Notes: generated by a model from the letters alone, not told the origin. A DNA stretch of 64,000 bases from Closterium sp. NIES-65 (GCA_948144175.1 CANXME010002053.1:186001-250000); one strand, 5' to 3'; positions 10,091 to 22,985 are shown, numbered from the stretch's first letter. A program made the numbers and translations.

Positions 10091-10503
10091 TCGCATGCAA
10101 CACGTTATAAAACACCTCGTATCAGGAATGTACCGAATTTGTGCACCAATCAAAAGGCTCGCATCACCTTGCACGGACGTGCCCATTGACCAGTGCAGTG
10201 TAGAGACTGACGTGCAAACGTGAGGCCTGACGATGCGGGCGTCAATGATGCATGCTTTGCAGTAGGACGTGGCAGTCAGGCGCAACGCGGATTCGTGCCC
10301 ACTAAGCATCCATTGCGCGAAATTTTGCAAATGTCGCGGCACGCGCCATAAGATCCCCCACGCACGTCCGACGATTCCTGATCCTAGCCAACCTCCTCCC
10401 CACATGACCCTCTCAACCATCGTTTCTAGTGATCGGAGCATACAAAATTGGATGAAGACTTGCTTCCTACCAAATAGCTACTAGATACCAAATAGCTACC
10501 ACT

Positions 10504-11826
10504 ATGGCCCGTAAGCGTAAAAACCAGTCAACCACGGCTGAAGAGGCGCCATGACACCCTGATGACCTTGCGTATGTGAAGTGGATGAAGGGTGAACTGG
10601 CGGATGGGAGGCTGACGGCGAGGCCCCTCCGAAATGTGAGACAGACGCCTACGCAGTCCACCGCCAATCGTGAATCTAACCCCGGCCCAAGCAACGTCAG
10701 AGCCCGTACCAACTACGACACGGATGACGACGACGAGGAAAATGACTCCGCCAATGAAGACCCTGCAACTGACTACGATAAAGAAGACCTTGTCGCCGCG
10801 TGGTCCGGCGATCCGGAATACAACGGCCCAGTTGAAGATCGCGCCACTTTTTCGCCCGGCGGCCGTAAGAATGGAGGCCCGTCCATTCGCGAGATGGCAA
10901 AACGAAAGAACAAGGGGCGGGTGCAGACTACTGCGCATCGCGTGCCGGAGATCGAAGCAAGTCCAGGGAAAGGGCCGGGGTCGGAGTGGACACCGAAAGA
11001 ATCAACGATTCTTGTGGTGGCTCAATGGTTCACCAAAGACGAGCTGACGCAAATGACGGGCAAGCAGGGATCACAATATTGGTTGCGGCTCATCGAGCAC
11101 ATTAAGCTGCGGCACCCTGATTGGTGCAGAAATGTTACTGCGTGCTCCAACCAGTGGAAGCGCCTGAAAGCGCTTTGGAAGCAGATTGAACGGGGTGACT
11201 CTGCTTCCGGCGATGCGACGGTCATAAAACCCGCGTGGTGGGAGTGGATGGTACTTTATTATCAAGACACTGCAGCCGCCGAGCCGCACCCACTAGATGG
11301 TGGTGGAGCAGTGAACGTCACCGTGGATCCTGGAGTCACCGTCCCCAAGCCAGCCACCACCGATGCTACAACTACTACGGGTATGTATTATCTTGTCTTT
11401 GCGTAATGTGTTCTCGAGGCATGCTCTTGGTTTAGATTATCCCTCTGCCATGTAACTTCATTTATTTCGACTCAAGGCCCGTACAGTGCGATGCATCCAT
11501 ATGGCACCCACATATTCCCGCACCCTTACTATGGTTCCCCCCTAGTTCGTAGCTCCCCTGCACGCCGCCGTATCAATGAGACTGCTACGATGGCTGCAGC
11601 TCAACTGCTGGCGAACACCTTCAAGCAATGCTCGCAGGAGGGCGTTGTGCAAATCACAGGGGTGATTCGCGAATGGATGGCGACTCAGCAGTCGCAGACA
11701 AACCGGCCACTCAATTTCGGAGGCGCGCGGGCAGATGATAGTTGGCCGAACAATAGGGATACTCAAGTTGGAGGCGACGTCAATGACGGTGTGGAGGTGT
11801 GGCGTCGGACTGACGACGACGCTTAA
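10504..11826 (+). pseudogene. HARB1 ORF1, Myb/SANT-like DNA-binding protein, early stop
   Basis: The likely start is ATG 10504 (MARKRKNQ, a basic nuclear-signal-like start). An in-frame TGA at 10552-10554 interrupts it after 16 codons, after which the same frame runs to a donor at 11381 (ACGG/GTATGT). A second exon starts at 11477 after TCAAG and ends at TAA 11824. A trihelix Myb/SANT-like region sits around WTPKESTILVVAQWF, CSNQWKRLKALWKQIE and WWEWMVLYY. In PIF/Harbinger elements this protein binds the ends and helps import the transposase. The TGA could have arisen from CGA by C-to-T change. Confidence 0.8.
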
Positions 11827-13164
11827 GGTAAGCTTCATGTAGCGCCTCACCGAACCTTTTGCGGCGCTCTTTGAGATCTGCCTTCATAACTGCCAGGTCC
11901 GCGTTCCAGTTGTACTGCGCTCCCTTGTCCACCGCGGGTCTTGATTGATCGAGACCGCATTCCACTTATGATTCGGATTTTTCATCCTTGCTCCCGCCAT
12001 CTTGATGCCCATGTTGTGCAGTATCACCACACAACTCGCACCCGCAAGGACTCGCCATAAGGCGCAATCGTGCCATCCCGCGAAGAGGCGGTAACGCCTT
12101 TTGAACTGCCCAATCGTGCGCTCCACTGACATGCGGGTGCCCGATTGGCAGTAGTTGAAAGTTTGCTCCCACTCTAGCATGAGGCGGCCGGTGGGAGCAT
12201 GTAGAGGGGTGAGGCAATAGCTGCGGAGAGGGTAGGCCACGTCGCCAACCAGCTGGTAAGGCTCGATGTCCCCCCTTTCTAGGCGTTCGTAGAGGCTTGA
12301 CTGGACGAGCACCCGTTGGTCATGCGCGGTGCTGGGAAAGCCGATAAAGTAGTCCCATATGATTCCCTTGGCGTCGCAGGTTACTTGTAGCTGCACTCCA
12401 TATTGATAGTTTCTAGTATAGTATTCCGCTCTGTGCCCTTCCATTCCACGTATTTGAATGTGGGTCCCGTCGATAGCTCCAATAACCATGGGCACGCCTT
12501 TTATGCTACAGAACTTCTCAGCCATCTCACCCATTTCTTCTCTTGTGGGGAAACGCTGTCAAATTATATATCTGCTATATATGTTTAGGCTATAGTGGGG
12601 TAGCCAATATGGGGTACAACCCCTTTTAGGGTTTCATATTTTTACCCAACTCTTTCATAGTGCACTCATTCCTGCCTAGCATTCTTAACAAACGTACCCA
12701 TTTTGCTTTGAACACACGTGGGAAGTTCGACAGGAAGATGTCCACTAGCTTATGACAAAGCGTTTTAGGGACGCTGAACTAGAAGGCCAAGTCGATGTAC
12801 GCCATCGCACTGGCGAAGTACTTGATCGGCACTAGAACGGCGACTCTAATGAGTATGCTGTGGCGCTGGATTACTGGGTTTAGTATGGCCGACATGCCAT
12901 TGCAAATGTAGTCTAGGATTGCGCGGCTGATCCGGAATAAGTCGACAAACGTCTCTTCCGACATTGATGCCATTTCATCTTCCCACCAAGACGACGCCGA
13001 CGAAAACGGCGGTTCCTAGCACGCAGTTCACTTCGCGACTCTACGACATGCTCTTCGAAATCGTCGTTGTTAATCTGCTCAAGAAATTGGACGCAGACAT
13101 TAATCGCACTATTGACGGCATGCCACACTATTAACAATCGCGGCAGGAACGGAACATCATTCAT
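11780..13164 (-). pseudogene. HARB1 DDE transposase (PIF/Harbinger, DDE_Tnp_4), broken
   Basis: The DDE signature is present: first Asp in VIGAIDGTHIQI, second Asp in GFPSTAHDQRVL, and Glu in SVERTIGQFKRRYRLF, all within 11884-12534. The N-terminal half lies at 12691-13164 (RRFRRRRLGGKM, then SEETFVDLFRIS). Defects seen: a frame change near 12975, a TAG near 12778, the solo LTR at 12557-12690, and a frame change near 11965 before the C-terminal tail KADLKERRKRFGEALHEAYLK. Reading continues across the solo LTR from FKAKWV to FPTREEMGEM. The gene faces ORF1 and overlaps its 3' end. Confidence 0.88.
12557..12690 (+). repeat. Solo LTR of the COP1 family inside the Harbinger transposase
   Basis: 134 bp, beginning TGTCAAATTATATATC and matching the COP1 LTR, including the TAGTGGGGTA box and an exact telo-box TTAGGGTTT (12626-12634). 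AACGC before it (12552-12556) and AACGT after it (12691-12695) are the likely target duplication with one change. No internal sequence remains, as expected after recombination between two LTRs. Confidence 0.88.
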
Positions 13165-13317
13165 GGTGTGTGTTTGAGCTGTTGAAGCAATTGCATAATG
13201 TATGAGCCGATGTGAACACCTTTCATTAGCTCAGTCCCGATTGGTGTGTGGTTGTGAAGTAGCTGGTTTACTAAGGGTGAGTCTGGAACGCTGCTAAGAA
13301 CCTGCTGACGTGGCGTG

Positions 13318-13759
13318 TGTTGGAAGCAACTTAAGCGCCTCTGTCGTGTCGAAACACAAAGTTAGAAGCAAAGCGAAACATATCGAAGCATCACCGAGTC
13401 AACCCTCGGAGGTTAAGCAACTGCTGGAGGTTACGCGAAAGTCAAAGGTAAGCGACCTTTGACTTGACAAGTACAGCGCGACAGCAAGGACAAACAACTG
13501 ACTCGCTATTGAGCAGTTGCCCAAGTCGTCACTGTATCGAACCGCAACAGCAACAGCAAAACAATTATTAGTTATAACCCTTCGTATTCCCTTGTACTCT
13601 TATAAAAGGCTTGTATCTCTTTGTTTTTAATGAATCTACTTTGCCCTCACACACCAGCGCAAGATGGTTCACAACCTTTCATTAAATGCTTCCGCTATTA
13701 CATTGTCCTACTCAGAATTTAGTCCTGCAAAGATCCTAAGGGCTTTTCTCAGCCCAACA
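13318..13759 (+). repeat. COP2 5' LTR (442 bp)
   Basis: It begins TGTTGGAAGC and ends CAGCCCAACA. A primer-site-like TAGTATGAGAGC follows at 13760. Compared with 26591-27052 it lacks three short TA-flanked insertions. Confidence 0.9.
13601..13608 (+). promoter_or_regulatory. TATA box in the COP2 5' LTR
   Basis: TATAAAAG preceded by CTCT is conserved in both LTR copies (the second at about 26885) and lies about 150 bp before the LTR end, the expected place for the promoter of genomic RNA. Confidence 0.6.
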
Positions 13760-13817
13760 TAGTATGAGAGCTGTTAGGACAAATTCCACTATCAAGACAC
13801 CTATAACATCAGAAAGC

Positions 13818-15059
13818 ATGGCTACTCAGAAGGAAAGGAGTTCCTCTAATGGTTCTCCCGGCACTACCCCTACTCCACCTCCTGCCTCTGGCCTACAGAC
13901 AGAGCAGGGCACGGCGACAAGACCAGCAGCAAGGTCCACTGAAACTCCTGCGAATAAAACTGTAAACTTCGACCAGAACATGATGGAGAAGTTCTTCTCC
14001 TTCATATCCTTCTACGAGCAACACCAGCAGCTGGCACCTGCGCAGTCAAACAACAGCAACAACAACAACGACGTGACGCCCATGAGCCACGACGGCTCAT
14101 CCTACGCACGCGGAAATCAACAGCAGCAGCCTACCTTTGCTCCGTACGAGCCCCAGCGCGGCTCCGTCAGCTTTATGCCACACCCGCAGCCTGCACCTGG
14201 ACAAGAGAAGACACTGGACGCACTTCAAGTTCAGTCACAGTTCGCGCACGTCTTAAAACTGCAAACGTCGAAGCCTTTCGACGGCAAGGACTTCTTTACC
14301 TGGTCATTCGAGTTCGAGCTGATGATGGAAGGCACGCATATCCTTGGCTTCTTCGACTGGTCCCTGCCATATCCAACACACGGCACACAGTACGACAAGC
14401 AGCAGTAAACGTATCAGTCAATGATGGCGTACACAATAATACTGAGAAACATCACTCCGAATCAGCAGCAGAATATACGGTCTTACCGGGGATACGGCAA
14501 CTCTGCAGAGCTTGCGTACAACCACTTGAAGAACCTGTATCAAGCAACAGATAGCGTCAATAAAAGTCGGTTAATGTGGCAACTGACAACAGTCGAAATG
14601 AAATCGGGTGAAAAGGGAATGGCGTATATCAGCCGCTGTCGCGAATTGCGCGACAAACTCCTTCGATGCGGAAGGTCGATTTCAGAAGACGCCTTCGTTA
14701 CAGTCATCATCGGCGGCCTCGGTCCTCAGTGGCGCTCCAGTCGCGCCATACTCTGAGCTCACGGAAAAATATCAGAAGCAGCACTCTACGCCGAGATCCA
14801 CGCTGAGCAGCAAGATATGGACCTGCAAGAAGAGCGACACAAGAGGAAGGCATAAGTGTCCGAATTCGCATTCCACACTCAACGGCGCTACAACAACAAC
14901 AACAACTGGCATCAACCGAAACCAGTACCTCCATTCTGTCACCTTTGTAAGACGTCAGGTCACCCCCGTACACATTGCCCAAACCGGCAATAGTCAACGC
15001 CAACGCAGCGTCCGCTCCGCCCTTCAAGCAGTCAAGTTGCCTCAACGCAAGCGAATCTG
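13818..15059 (+). pseudogene. COP2 gag remnant with CCHC zinc knuckle
   Basis: The ATG at 13818 starts MATQKERSSS. The frame reaches TAA at 14406 and resumes at once with conserved Gag sequence (SRLMWQLTTVEMKSGEKGMAYISRC-type block at about 14565-14640). Further stops lie near 14754, 14853 and 14990. A zinc knuckle CHLCKTSGHPRTHC (C-x2-C-x4-H-x4-C) is encoded near 14937-14980. In an active element this protein would form the virus-like particle and bind the RNA. Confidence 0.78.
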
Positions 15060-15074
15060 ACCACTCAAGTACAA

Positions 15075-17430
15075 GCTCCAACAACATCGACGGAACAATC
15101 TGCGCAAGGAACAAGAAACATCGTCAGCTGCATGGCACGACTGACCGACTCCTGCATCACAAAGTCACCACCGCATTACTCACCGGAAGAGCAACTCGAC
15201 AACAGCACGCCTCGCCGCGAGTCACTTCAACCAAACCCGACGTATGCAGCCATCGCCCAAAGCGAGCCATCCGGAAAAGATACCAGGTTCTTGGACAGCT
15301 GCTGCGGACAGCACATGTGCTCTTCAGGACGATTCGTTCAACGCGAAGTCGTCATCACCGTCGCCAACTACCAGAACTTGCGCACACGATGACAAGGTGT
15401 GGTGCAACTTCAGTCACGAGAGACAAACGTAATACTGCAAATGTCAAAAGTGTTAATTGCGGAGGGACTCGGCTACAATTTAATGAGTGTCAGTCAACTG
15501 ATGGCGAAAGGCATCCATCTCGAAGCAGATAGCACAACACACGACTTCAAGTTGTACCACGGGAAAGGAGGTCTCTACATCGGCAAGGCAGTCCTGAAGA
15601 ATAACGTCTTTGTCCTCGACTTCCTCCCAGATTTCGGCACAGTTGACAGCGACGGGATCGTCACCTTCACCTCCTGGAAACACCCACCAGATCTTGATCC
15701 CGACTTCAGTCCCGAAGGATTCTGGTACTCGCACACCATCCCTGAAGCAGAACGAATGAGAGCATTAGCAACAATTCAATCGGCAGTAGCAAAGACAACA
15801 TCGGTAGCAGCAGAGACAACATCGGCAGCAGCAGAGACAACATCGGCAGCAGCAGAGACAACATCGGCAGCAGCAGAGACAACATCGGCAGCAACAGAAA
15901 CAACATCAGCACCAATCGCGGGTCCTTCAACTGCACCGGCTCCAATCGACGACGACATTCCACCGACTCCTGCACAGCAATTGAACCCAACACCACGAGA
16001 AGTACATCGAAGCGCAAACTTCACCGCAAGCTTCTACTCCAACTCCGACCTGTACCGTCGCTCACCCAGACATCGAGCTGGCGAAGACATCTGGCACGCA
16101 CGAATGGGGCATCCAAGCAACACAGTGTTAAATAACACGATCAGAGCAGGAGTGCTCGACAAGGACTCACTGCTCCTAACCGACGGAAGCGAACTTCGAC
16201 GAGCTCGTGGAACGTGCTTTACCTGCCCCGAAGCTGGCTTACCACATCGGCCGTTCGCTTCTCACCACAATCCCAACGCACCAGCTTACGCACCACTCGA
16301 GCAAGTGTACAGCGCCATCTGTACAACCGCAAACCTGGACAAGGAGCATACAGCTACACCATCACGTTCATCGATGCCGCTACGCGTTACGTTTGGCACC
16401 TTAACCTTCCGAGCAAGGACATGGCTTTCGAGGCCTTTGTCGCTTGGCTCCCAGTAGCAGAACGAGAATCGGGCGTGAAGCTAAAAAGCTTCCAATCAGA
16501 CGGAGGAGGAGAATACACCTCACAGAGGTTCAAGCAGTACTTGGCAGAAAGAGGGATCAAGAGGCTCGTCTCTCTTCCCTACGCTCACCAGCAGCAAGGC
16601 GTAGCAGAAAGGATGAACAGGACTCTCCAGAACACCATGCGCAAACTGCTACGAGGCATGCGACTGCCCAACCACCAGTGACTCGAAGCAATGGACCACG
16701 CTATCATGCTGCACAACTTGCTCTCGTCATCATCGCTCCCAAACAACGCATCACCGCATCTGCTGTGGACAGGAAAACAGGGCAGCAAAAAAATGTTAAG
16801 AGTTTTCGGCTGCATGGTACAGTACCGACCCCCATCCGCACGAGCCGGCTAATTTTCCCAACGCGCACAGTAGGGACTACACTTGGGCATCAAAAGACAT
16901 TACAACGCGTGGAAATTTTTTCGACGTCCACTCCAAGGAAACAGTAGCAGCCCGTGATGTCATTTTCTACGAACGACTCACCCTTCCGACGTACCTTGCC
17001 AACCTGGAAGAAGATCGGGACCCCACAGGTGGCTTCCGTGGTGACCGAGCCTTCGCCTCGGTAGCAGACGAAGTTGACTGGGACGAGCAGAACGTGGATG
17101 CAGCCTCGGAGGAAGCCGGACCTCTCCCTACTGCTCCGTCGACGTCCCAATGGATGGCGAAATTCCTCGCGAAAGCGCCAACGCCGAAGTATTCTACCAC
17201 TTCGCCGACAATGGTTACGTTACACCTGGAGAAGTCAACACCAACGAAGCAAAACGCATAGGGCCCAACTTCATACCTGACCCACAAGCAGGTGACGAAG
17301 CAGCTTATCCCGCGGACACAACACTCCCCCGCTACACACAGAGTGGCCTCCAGATACTCGGTCTCGTCACCGCGGTCCACGGCACTGAGATTCCTAAGGA
17401 GCCCGCCACAGTTCAGCAGGCTCTGGGGGG
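15075..17430 (+). pseudogene. COP2 pol remnant part 1: protease and integrase
   Basis: The protease site is degenerate (FLDSCCGQHM near 15292). A GAG-pre-integrase segment contains DIWHARMGHPSN. The integrase core reads FIDAATRYVWH, then SFQSDGGGEYTS and QQQGVAERMNRT, giving the D, D, E series. Between them a tandem 21-bp repeat (GCAGCAGAGACAACATCGGCA, five to six units, about 15800-15910) encodes ETTSAAA repeats. Stops and frame changes accumulate after 16680. The frame is cut at 17430 by COP3. Confidence 0.82.
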
Positions 17431-17435
17431 GGAGC

Positions 17436-17566
17436 TGTGAGAATGAGAACGAGAATGAATGAACTATGAGCGAAGTGGGTACAAGTACTAACCCTAATTG
17501 GGTTGTACCCCCTATGGGATACCCCACTATAGCCTACACAAAAGCATAAGCTATAATGTTCTGACA
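17436..17566 (-). repeat. COP3 3' LTR (131 bp)
   Basis: Same sequence and orientation as the right copy. The minus-strand polypurine tract TATGGGGGTG (17567-17576) lies directly upstream of it. Confidence 0.92.
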
Positions 17567-17777
17567 CACCCCCATAGGCAAAGTGGGGGAGAACAAGGGG
17601 TCACAAGACCAGTCAAGCAAAGCAGAGCAAAGCAAGCTCAGGGTGGATCACAATGTCACCACACAGTCTGAGCACAAGGTCAAGGCCACAAGGCCAGTTC
17701 ACATGCAGGAGGAGACATATATATATAAGTCTAAAAAGCAAGAGCAGGCATATATATATGCAAGAGTACAAGTAAGG

Positions 17778-17957
17778 TCAAGAGGTGAGCAAGTGAGGCA
17801 AGACTGGGACAAGTCCCAGCTGAGTACAGAAACGCTGATGATCACAAGGCGGAAGTGCCTTGGTGAAAACATCAGCAGTGTTGGCCTCAGAGGCCACGTA
17901 CGCAAGTCGTAACTGACCACGCTGCTGCATCTCACGAGCAAGAAAGTAGCGGAGAGC
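17778..17957 (-). pseudogene. COP3 RNase H C-terminal remnant
   Basis: The minus-strand sequence encodes ALRYFLAREMQQRGQ, LAYVASEANTADVFTKAL and a terminal GLVPVLPHLLTS before a stop at 17778. This is the extreme C-terminus of copia RNase H. Upstream of ALRYF the homology stops abruptly at about 17957, where the COP4 fragment begins. Confidence 0.85.
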
Positions 17958-20903
17958 TGTCAACGGGAGTTGGGTATTGGCCCCGTCCTCGCTTGGGCGG
18001 AGCCGACTTCGTGGTCGGGTGTGAGGGGAACAGCCGACCTGCAGCAGTGGGTGAGCTGGTCGACGAGGAGGTCGACCTGCACGGGGGACCACTGCACGGG
18101 CGCCGACTTCAGGGAGGTCGACTTGGGAGTCGACTTGCGGAGGACGTCGAAGCCGACTTCGGCAGTCGGCTAACGGACCGCTGGTCGACCTGCGGGTGGT
18201 CGACTGGACCTGGTGGTCGACGAAGGAGGGACCGACGTCGACCTTTACGCAAGGCGTCGAGTAGCGGAGCGTCAACTTCGTGACGCGCTTCGGGCGGCCG
18301 ACGTGGGTGGTCGGCCGACGACTGTGCTGGTCGACGTGGAGCTGGTCGACCAGAGGGGACATCGACTTGGGAGGTCGACGGGCACGAACGGGAGCTGCTG
18401 GTCGACACGGTTGCCCGGTCGACCAGGTTACCTGGGTGGCGAAGTGCTGCGGAGGAGTACGACGGTCGCCCAGGCGAAGTTGGCGAGCCCGACCTCGGTG
18501 GTGGTATCCCGAGGTCGACGTGGCCGATTAGAGGCAGTCGTCAGCTTGAGGTTGACGTGGTGTTGTGCGCTGTGTAGGTGACGAGACTCTGCACGCCAAT
18601 CACCTGCATGCAACTGCGAAGCAGGGTGCACTGCTGTCCTGCGTAAGCAACGCTGTCACGCCGTCAACCTGTGACGTTGGCACGCCGTCGACCTTGCCTT
18701 GCTGGAGCGCGGTCGACCAAGTCGTGCTGGAGCACGGTCGACCAAGCTGCGTTGGCAGTTGGCCGACCTGAATGCTTGCTCTGATGTAGTCTTGCTGTGC
18801 CAACTTCATTGTACCTTTTTTTCTGAACTTTTTCCTAGTGAAACTCTTGCCAATTTTCCCCGTGAACTAGCAAGTAGTGTGTGCACAAGGAAAACGACTA
18901 AGGACTAACGAACGCAGAGATCACACGAGCACACGTGCCTAGCCCGTAGCCTAGCTCCCGTTGCTGCAGTTATCTCCGCATGGTGCGGTGAGCGTGGACG
19001 GCACACGACTTACCTTTCAGTCAGGTCGACGTAGACACCACTTACCTATTTCGTAGTTGCAGGCCGGCAACTGTGCTGTAGTCACTATGGTAGGAGCCGT
19101 AGGTGACGCGGGGGTGGTGGACACCCTAGAGGCACGGTTGGAGAACGCGAGGAGGAAGCACGAGGCCAATGAGTATGGCGACTTGCCCTGGCCGGTCGTC
19201 GAGGCTGGACTCCGCTCCATGTGGGCGACGGAGCACCCGTCTCGACCTGCCTCTCCTCGTCCGGTGAACAACGAAGGCGGCGTCGACGTGGGCGTCAACG
19301 CTGGTGGTGGTCAAGTCGGCAGCAGTGCTGGTGGCACGTCGAGGCAGAGAGGTGTGATACACGCCGGTGAAGTCGGCGGCGTTCAGGCGCGAGGGATGCA
19401 GTCGTCGGCGACTGCAGGCTCTTCGCGGGGTGACGTCGGAGGTCGACGGAGTGGGGTGTCGCCGATGTCGGCGTCCCAGGTGACGGCAGGTGGGATTGCG
19501 CCGAGCTACGGCTACTTCAAGTTTACGCCGGACAGGATCTCGGTCACCCCTCCGCTGGTCGGTCGACCCGACATTCTCACCTGGAAGGAAGCCATCGAGC
19601 CCCAGCTGGAGATGGTCGGGCTGATCGGCTTCGCCCGAGGGACCGTGGCGACGCCGGGGGAGCACCACCCCGACCTGCGTGCGGAGTTTCGCGCCGTGCA
19701 GCTGTTGACCTTCACGGTCATCTCGCGATGCTGCTCGCCGGGCGTACAGATCGCCTTGAAGTGGTGCCGGGAGTACATCGACGCTGGCCACCGGGCGTGG
19801 CACTTCATTGAGTCGACGTACCAGGTCACCGACGACCTGTTCATCGCCCAGCTGGAGGGACAGCTGACACACCTGCGTATGGGCGACGAGGAGAGTGCGA
19901 CCGACTACTGCAACCGAGCCAGGCGAATTCTCGCTACCATCAGGATGGCCAGCGCGCAGTACTCCACGGCGTCGTACATCACCCATGTCATGCAGGGACT
20001 GTCTAGCAGCTATAACCTGCTGAAGCGGCTGTCTATGGCGCCAAGCACAAGGGCGACGCTCAACGAGGACAACCTGACCTCGTATATCCTGCAGGACGAG
20101 GCGATGCAGGAGGCTGAGCGATCGCAGGAGCTCTTGGCGCAGGCCAACTTTGTCGCCCCGGCGAAGCAAGGAGGCCGACCAGGACAGCGCGGACAGCCTG
20201 GTGGCGGCGGGAGCGGTGGCTGGAAGTCGACCAAGGAGGTCGAGAAGAAGTCGACCAAGGACGGCGGTCGAGGAGGAGGAGGTCGACGTCGGGACTGCTG
20301 GATCTGCCACAGCCCAGATCACCTCTCCTTCGAGTGTCGTGACCGCAGTGACTCCGACGACGACAACAAGGGCGGCCGCGGGAGGTCTGGCAGCCGTCGT
20401 CCTCGTCGAGGAGGAAACAAGCCGCGCAAGGAGAACCAGTCGACGACATCGACCTCGGCGAAGGACGCCGACTCCGTTTTACGCGGCAAGGGAAGAGACG
20501 ACAAGGTGGCGTCGTGCTCGCTGGTCGGCGTCGTGGAGCCGACCATCTCTCTGGCACCGGAGGCCGGAGAGGACTTCCAGGCGGTGGCGGCAGCTGTGCA
20601 GGCGAACCCGGCGGTGGTCCTGCTCGACAGCGGTTGTTCCCACCACCTGATGGGAACGAAGGAAGCCTTCGTCGACCTGCAGCCGAGTAGCTCCATCAAG
20701 CACGTGCGCGGCTTTAATGGGGCGCTGCAGGACGTTCAGGGCCGTGGCACCGTCTCCCTGCAAGGAGAGGCCGGGAAGGAGGTGCTCATCCCCGACGTGC
20801 TGTACGTCCCGGGTGTGCGGGCCAACCTGCTGTCGGCCGGCCAACTGAAGGAGCACGGCGTGAAGCTGCAGGAGGACGACGACGGCATGCTGCTCGTCTC
20901 AGC
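17958..20903 (+). mobile_element. COP4, 5' fragment of a Ty1/copia element inside COP3
   Basis: A plus-strand block lies between the end of COP3 RNase H and the COP3 integrase-RT linker. It starts with TGTCAACGGG at 17958, possibly an LTR start, has a leader unusually rich in GTCGAC (about 18050-18560), then gag and protease, and stops abruptly in the protease at about 20903. No 3' LTR or pol is left. The simplest reading is insertion of COP4 into COP3 RNase H, followed by one deletion that removed the 3' part of COP4 and the reverse transcriptase of COP3. Confidence 0.75.
19087..20903 (+). pseudogene. COP4 gag-protease, truncated
   Basis: One long open frame from ATG 19087. Gag is of UBN2 type (ILTWKEAIEPQLEMVGLIGF, then FIAQLEGQLTHLRMGDEES). 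A CCHC zinc knuckle CWICHSPDHLSFEC lies near 20300, and a protease active site VLLDSGCSHHLMG near 20620. The frame is undamaged up to the junction, then runs into antisense COP3 sequence (Ala/Pro-rich, ending at 21018). Good coding condition up to the break suggests the truncation is recent. Confidence 0.85.
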
Positions 20904-22954
20904 ACCCCCAGTCGCAGCACCCCCAGGCTCAGCACCCTCAGCAGCACCAGAGTCACCAGGAACCTCGACCGGCTCGACTACATCGACCTGGGACACACCT
21001 GAAGGGGCAGGACCCTGAGGGGGAAGGGGGTCTACCGGGGGGGGACCTGGTACAAGAAAGTGCGACGGCGGCGGGGGGGAAGGAGTGCGGTAGGGGAAGA
21101 GGCGGTAGAAGGGGACTGACTCGTCGAACGTGATGTCCTGGGAGGACAGAACACGACGAGAGGAGGGGTGGTAGAACTGCCACCCTGGGGCGTCAGGAGG
21201 GAAGCCAAGGAAGACACAGGGAGCAGCACGAGGGGACAGCTTGTCCGCAGACAGGTCACGGACAAACGCCCGAGATCCCCAGACACGGAACGCAGACGCA
21301 TCGCCGACCTTCCCCGTCCACAGCAGAGATGGGGAGGTCTCCGGCCGGGAGACCCTGGGGTGAAGGTTGAGCTGATGCGCCGCGTACCGAACCGCAAACG
21401 GCCACAGAAAATGGGGGGCAGCCGCATGCATCATGGACGTACGAGCGACGTCCATGACCATGCCAATGCGGCGCTCAGCAATCCCATTTTGCTGTGGAGA
21501 GTCCGGAAGCGTGAAGGTCTGGCGGATGCCTCGTGCACGACAGTAGGCTCGTAGAAGGCCAGAGGAGAACTCTCCGCCTCGGTCAGAGTGCAGACGCAGA
21601 ACAGGAAAGTCCGAGCCGAAGCTCCTCCTGAGCTGGAGACAAGCCGCGCGGATCCAGTCGATTAACACCTCAGTGACATCACCCTTGCTGCGCAAGGGGA
21701 AGATTGTGGTGTAACGCGGGTAGTCGTCAACCACCAGCAGGAAGTAGCGCTCGTGACCCTGTCCACGGACGCGGGCCGGGCCCCACACGTCCATGTGAAG
21801 CGTCTGCAGAGGAGCCTCTGTCGGGGGAAACTGGGAGGAGTGAGGGGCAGCCCGGAGCCGCCCCTCGACACAAGGGACACAGGAAGGTCCTGGCCCCGAA
21901 GGAAGGGGAGGGAGAGACCGGGGGAGACCAGAGACAAGGACACGGGAAGCCATGCCCCGAAGACGAGGCAAGGAGGGGTGGCCAAGACGGTGGTGCCACA
22001 AGAGAGTCTCGTGAGACAGGAGGCGACACGAGCAGGGGGTAGACTCAGGACCAGACCTAGACGCAGCAGCAAACACCTGACCTGACGCAGCTACCTGGCC
22101 AGACGCAGGGACTGGAGGAGACTCAATGGTCAGGGTGTAGAGACTCGACCCGGGCCGACGCGAAAACGTAGCTAGGTGTCGGCCTGTGCGGGCGTCCGAG
22201 CAGTGGGTCCCCCGCTGACTCGCAGGAGTAAACTGGTGAACCCCCGCATCCTGCAGGTCAGCACCACTCACCAAGTTCGTCGAGAACGAGGGGAGGTACA
22301 GACCCGACAGGGTGCCCGAGGGGGCAGCCGGACACGGGAGGACAGTGGAGAAGTGAGCTAGGACAGGACCCCCAGAGGGGTCAGCCAGGGAGACTGCAAC
22401 CGGCCGACCAAGCGGCGTGAGTGTGGTGCGGTCTCGAAAGAAGGAGCGAGAAGCCCCTGAGTCAAGTGTGAAGGTGAGGGAGGCCGAAGCCGACGCAGTA
22501 CCTGAGAGCGCAGCCTCACTAGTACCTGAGAGCGCAGCCTCACTAGCACCTGAGAGCGCAGACGCACTGGCACCTAGAGTAGTAGCCTCACAAGCACCTA
22601 GCGCAGCAGTACCAATGCCCGGGTCGGACGGGAAACACCGGTAACAGTCACCCTCATCACTAATAGTCACAGCATACATGGCAGCAAGGATAGCATCAAA
22701 GTCAAGATCAAAGATAGCCACGCCAACCCTAGACAGCTCTCCCCAGCGGGGGATCTCCGTGGCCTCCGGAAACTGCTGACGCCAAGCGTCCGTCAGGCGG
22801 CCAAAACAGCGCTGGGTGGGGTGGGCACCCCCACACTGCTCACCCGCGCGGTCGCCGGAGCGAAGGACGTAGGTGCAGGGACCAAGTCCCCCACCACGCT
22901 GACGCTGCGTGTACCACTCACGGAGCTGCTGAGGGGTGGGGACGTCGCGAGAAC

Positions 22955-22985
<31 letters not shown>

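Noticed and set aside
18770-18800. ATCAGAGCAAGC on the minus strand, a possible reverse-oriented primer site within the COP4 leader
   Set aside because: Only 8 bases of the primer site match, and no LTR end or minus-strand coding sequence goes with it.
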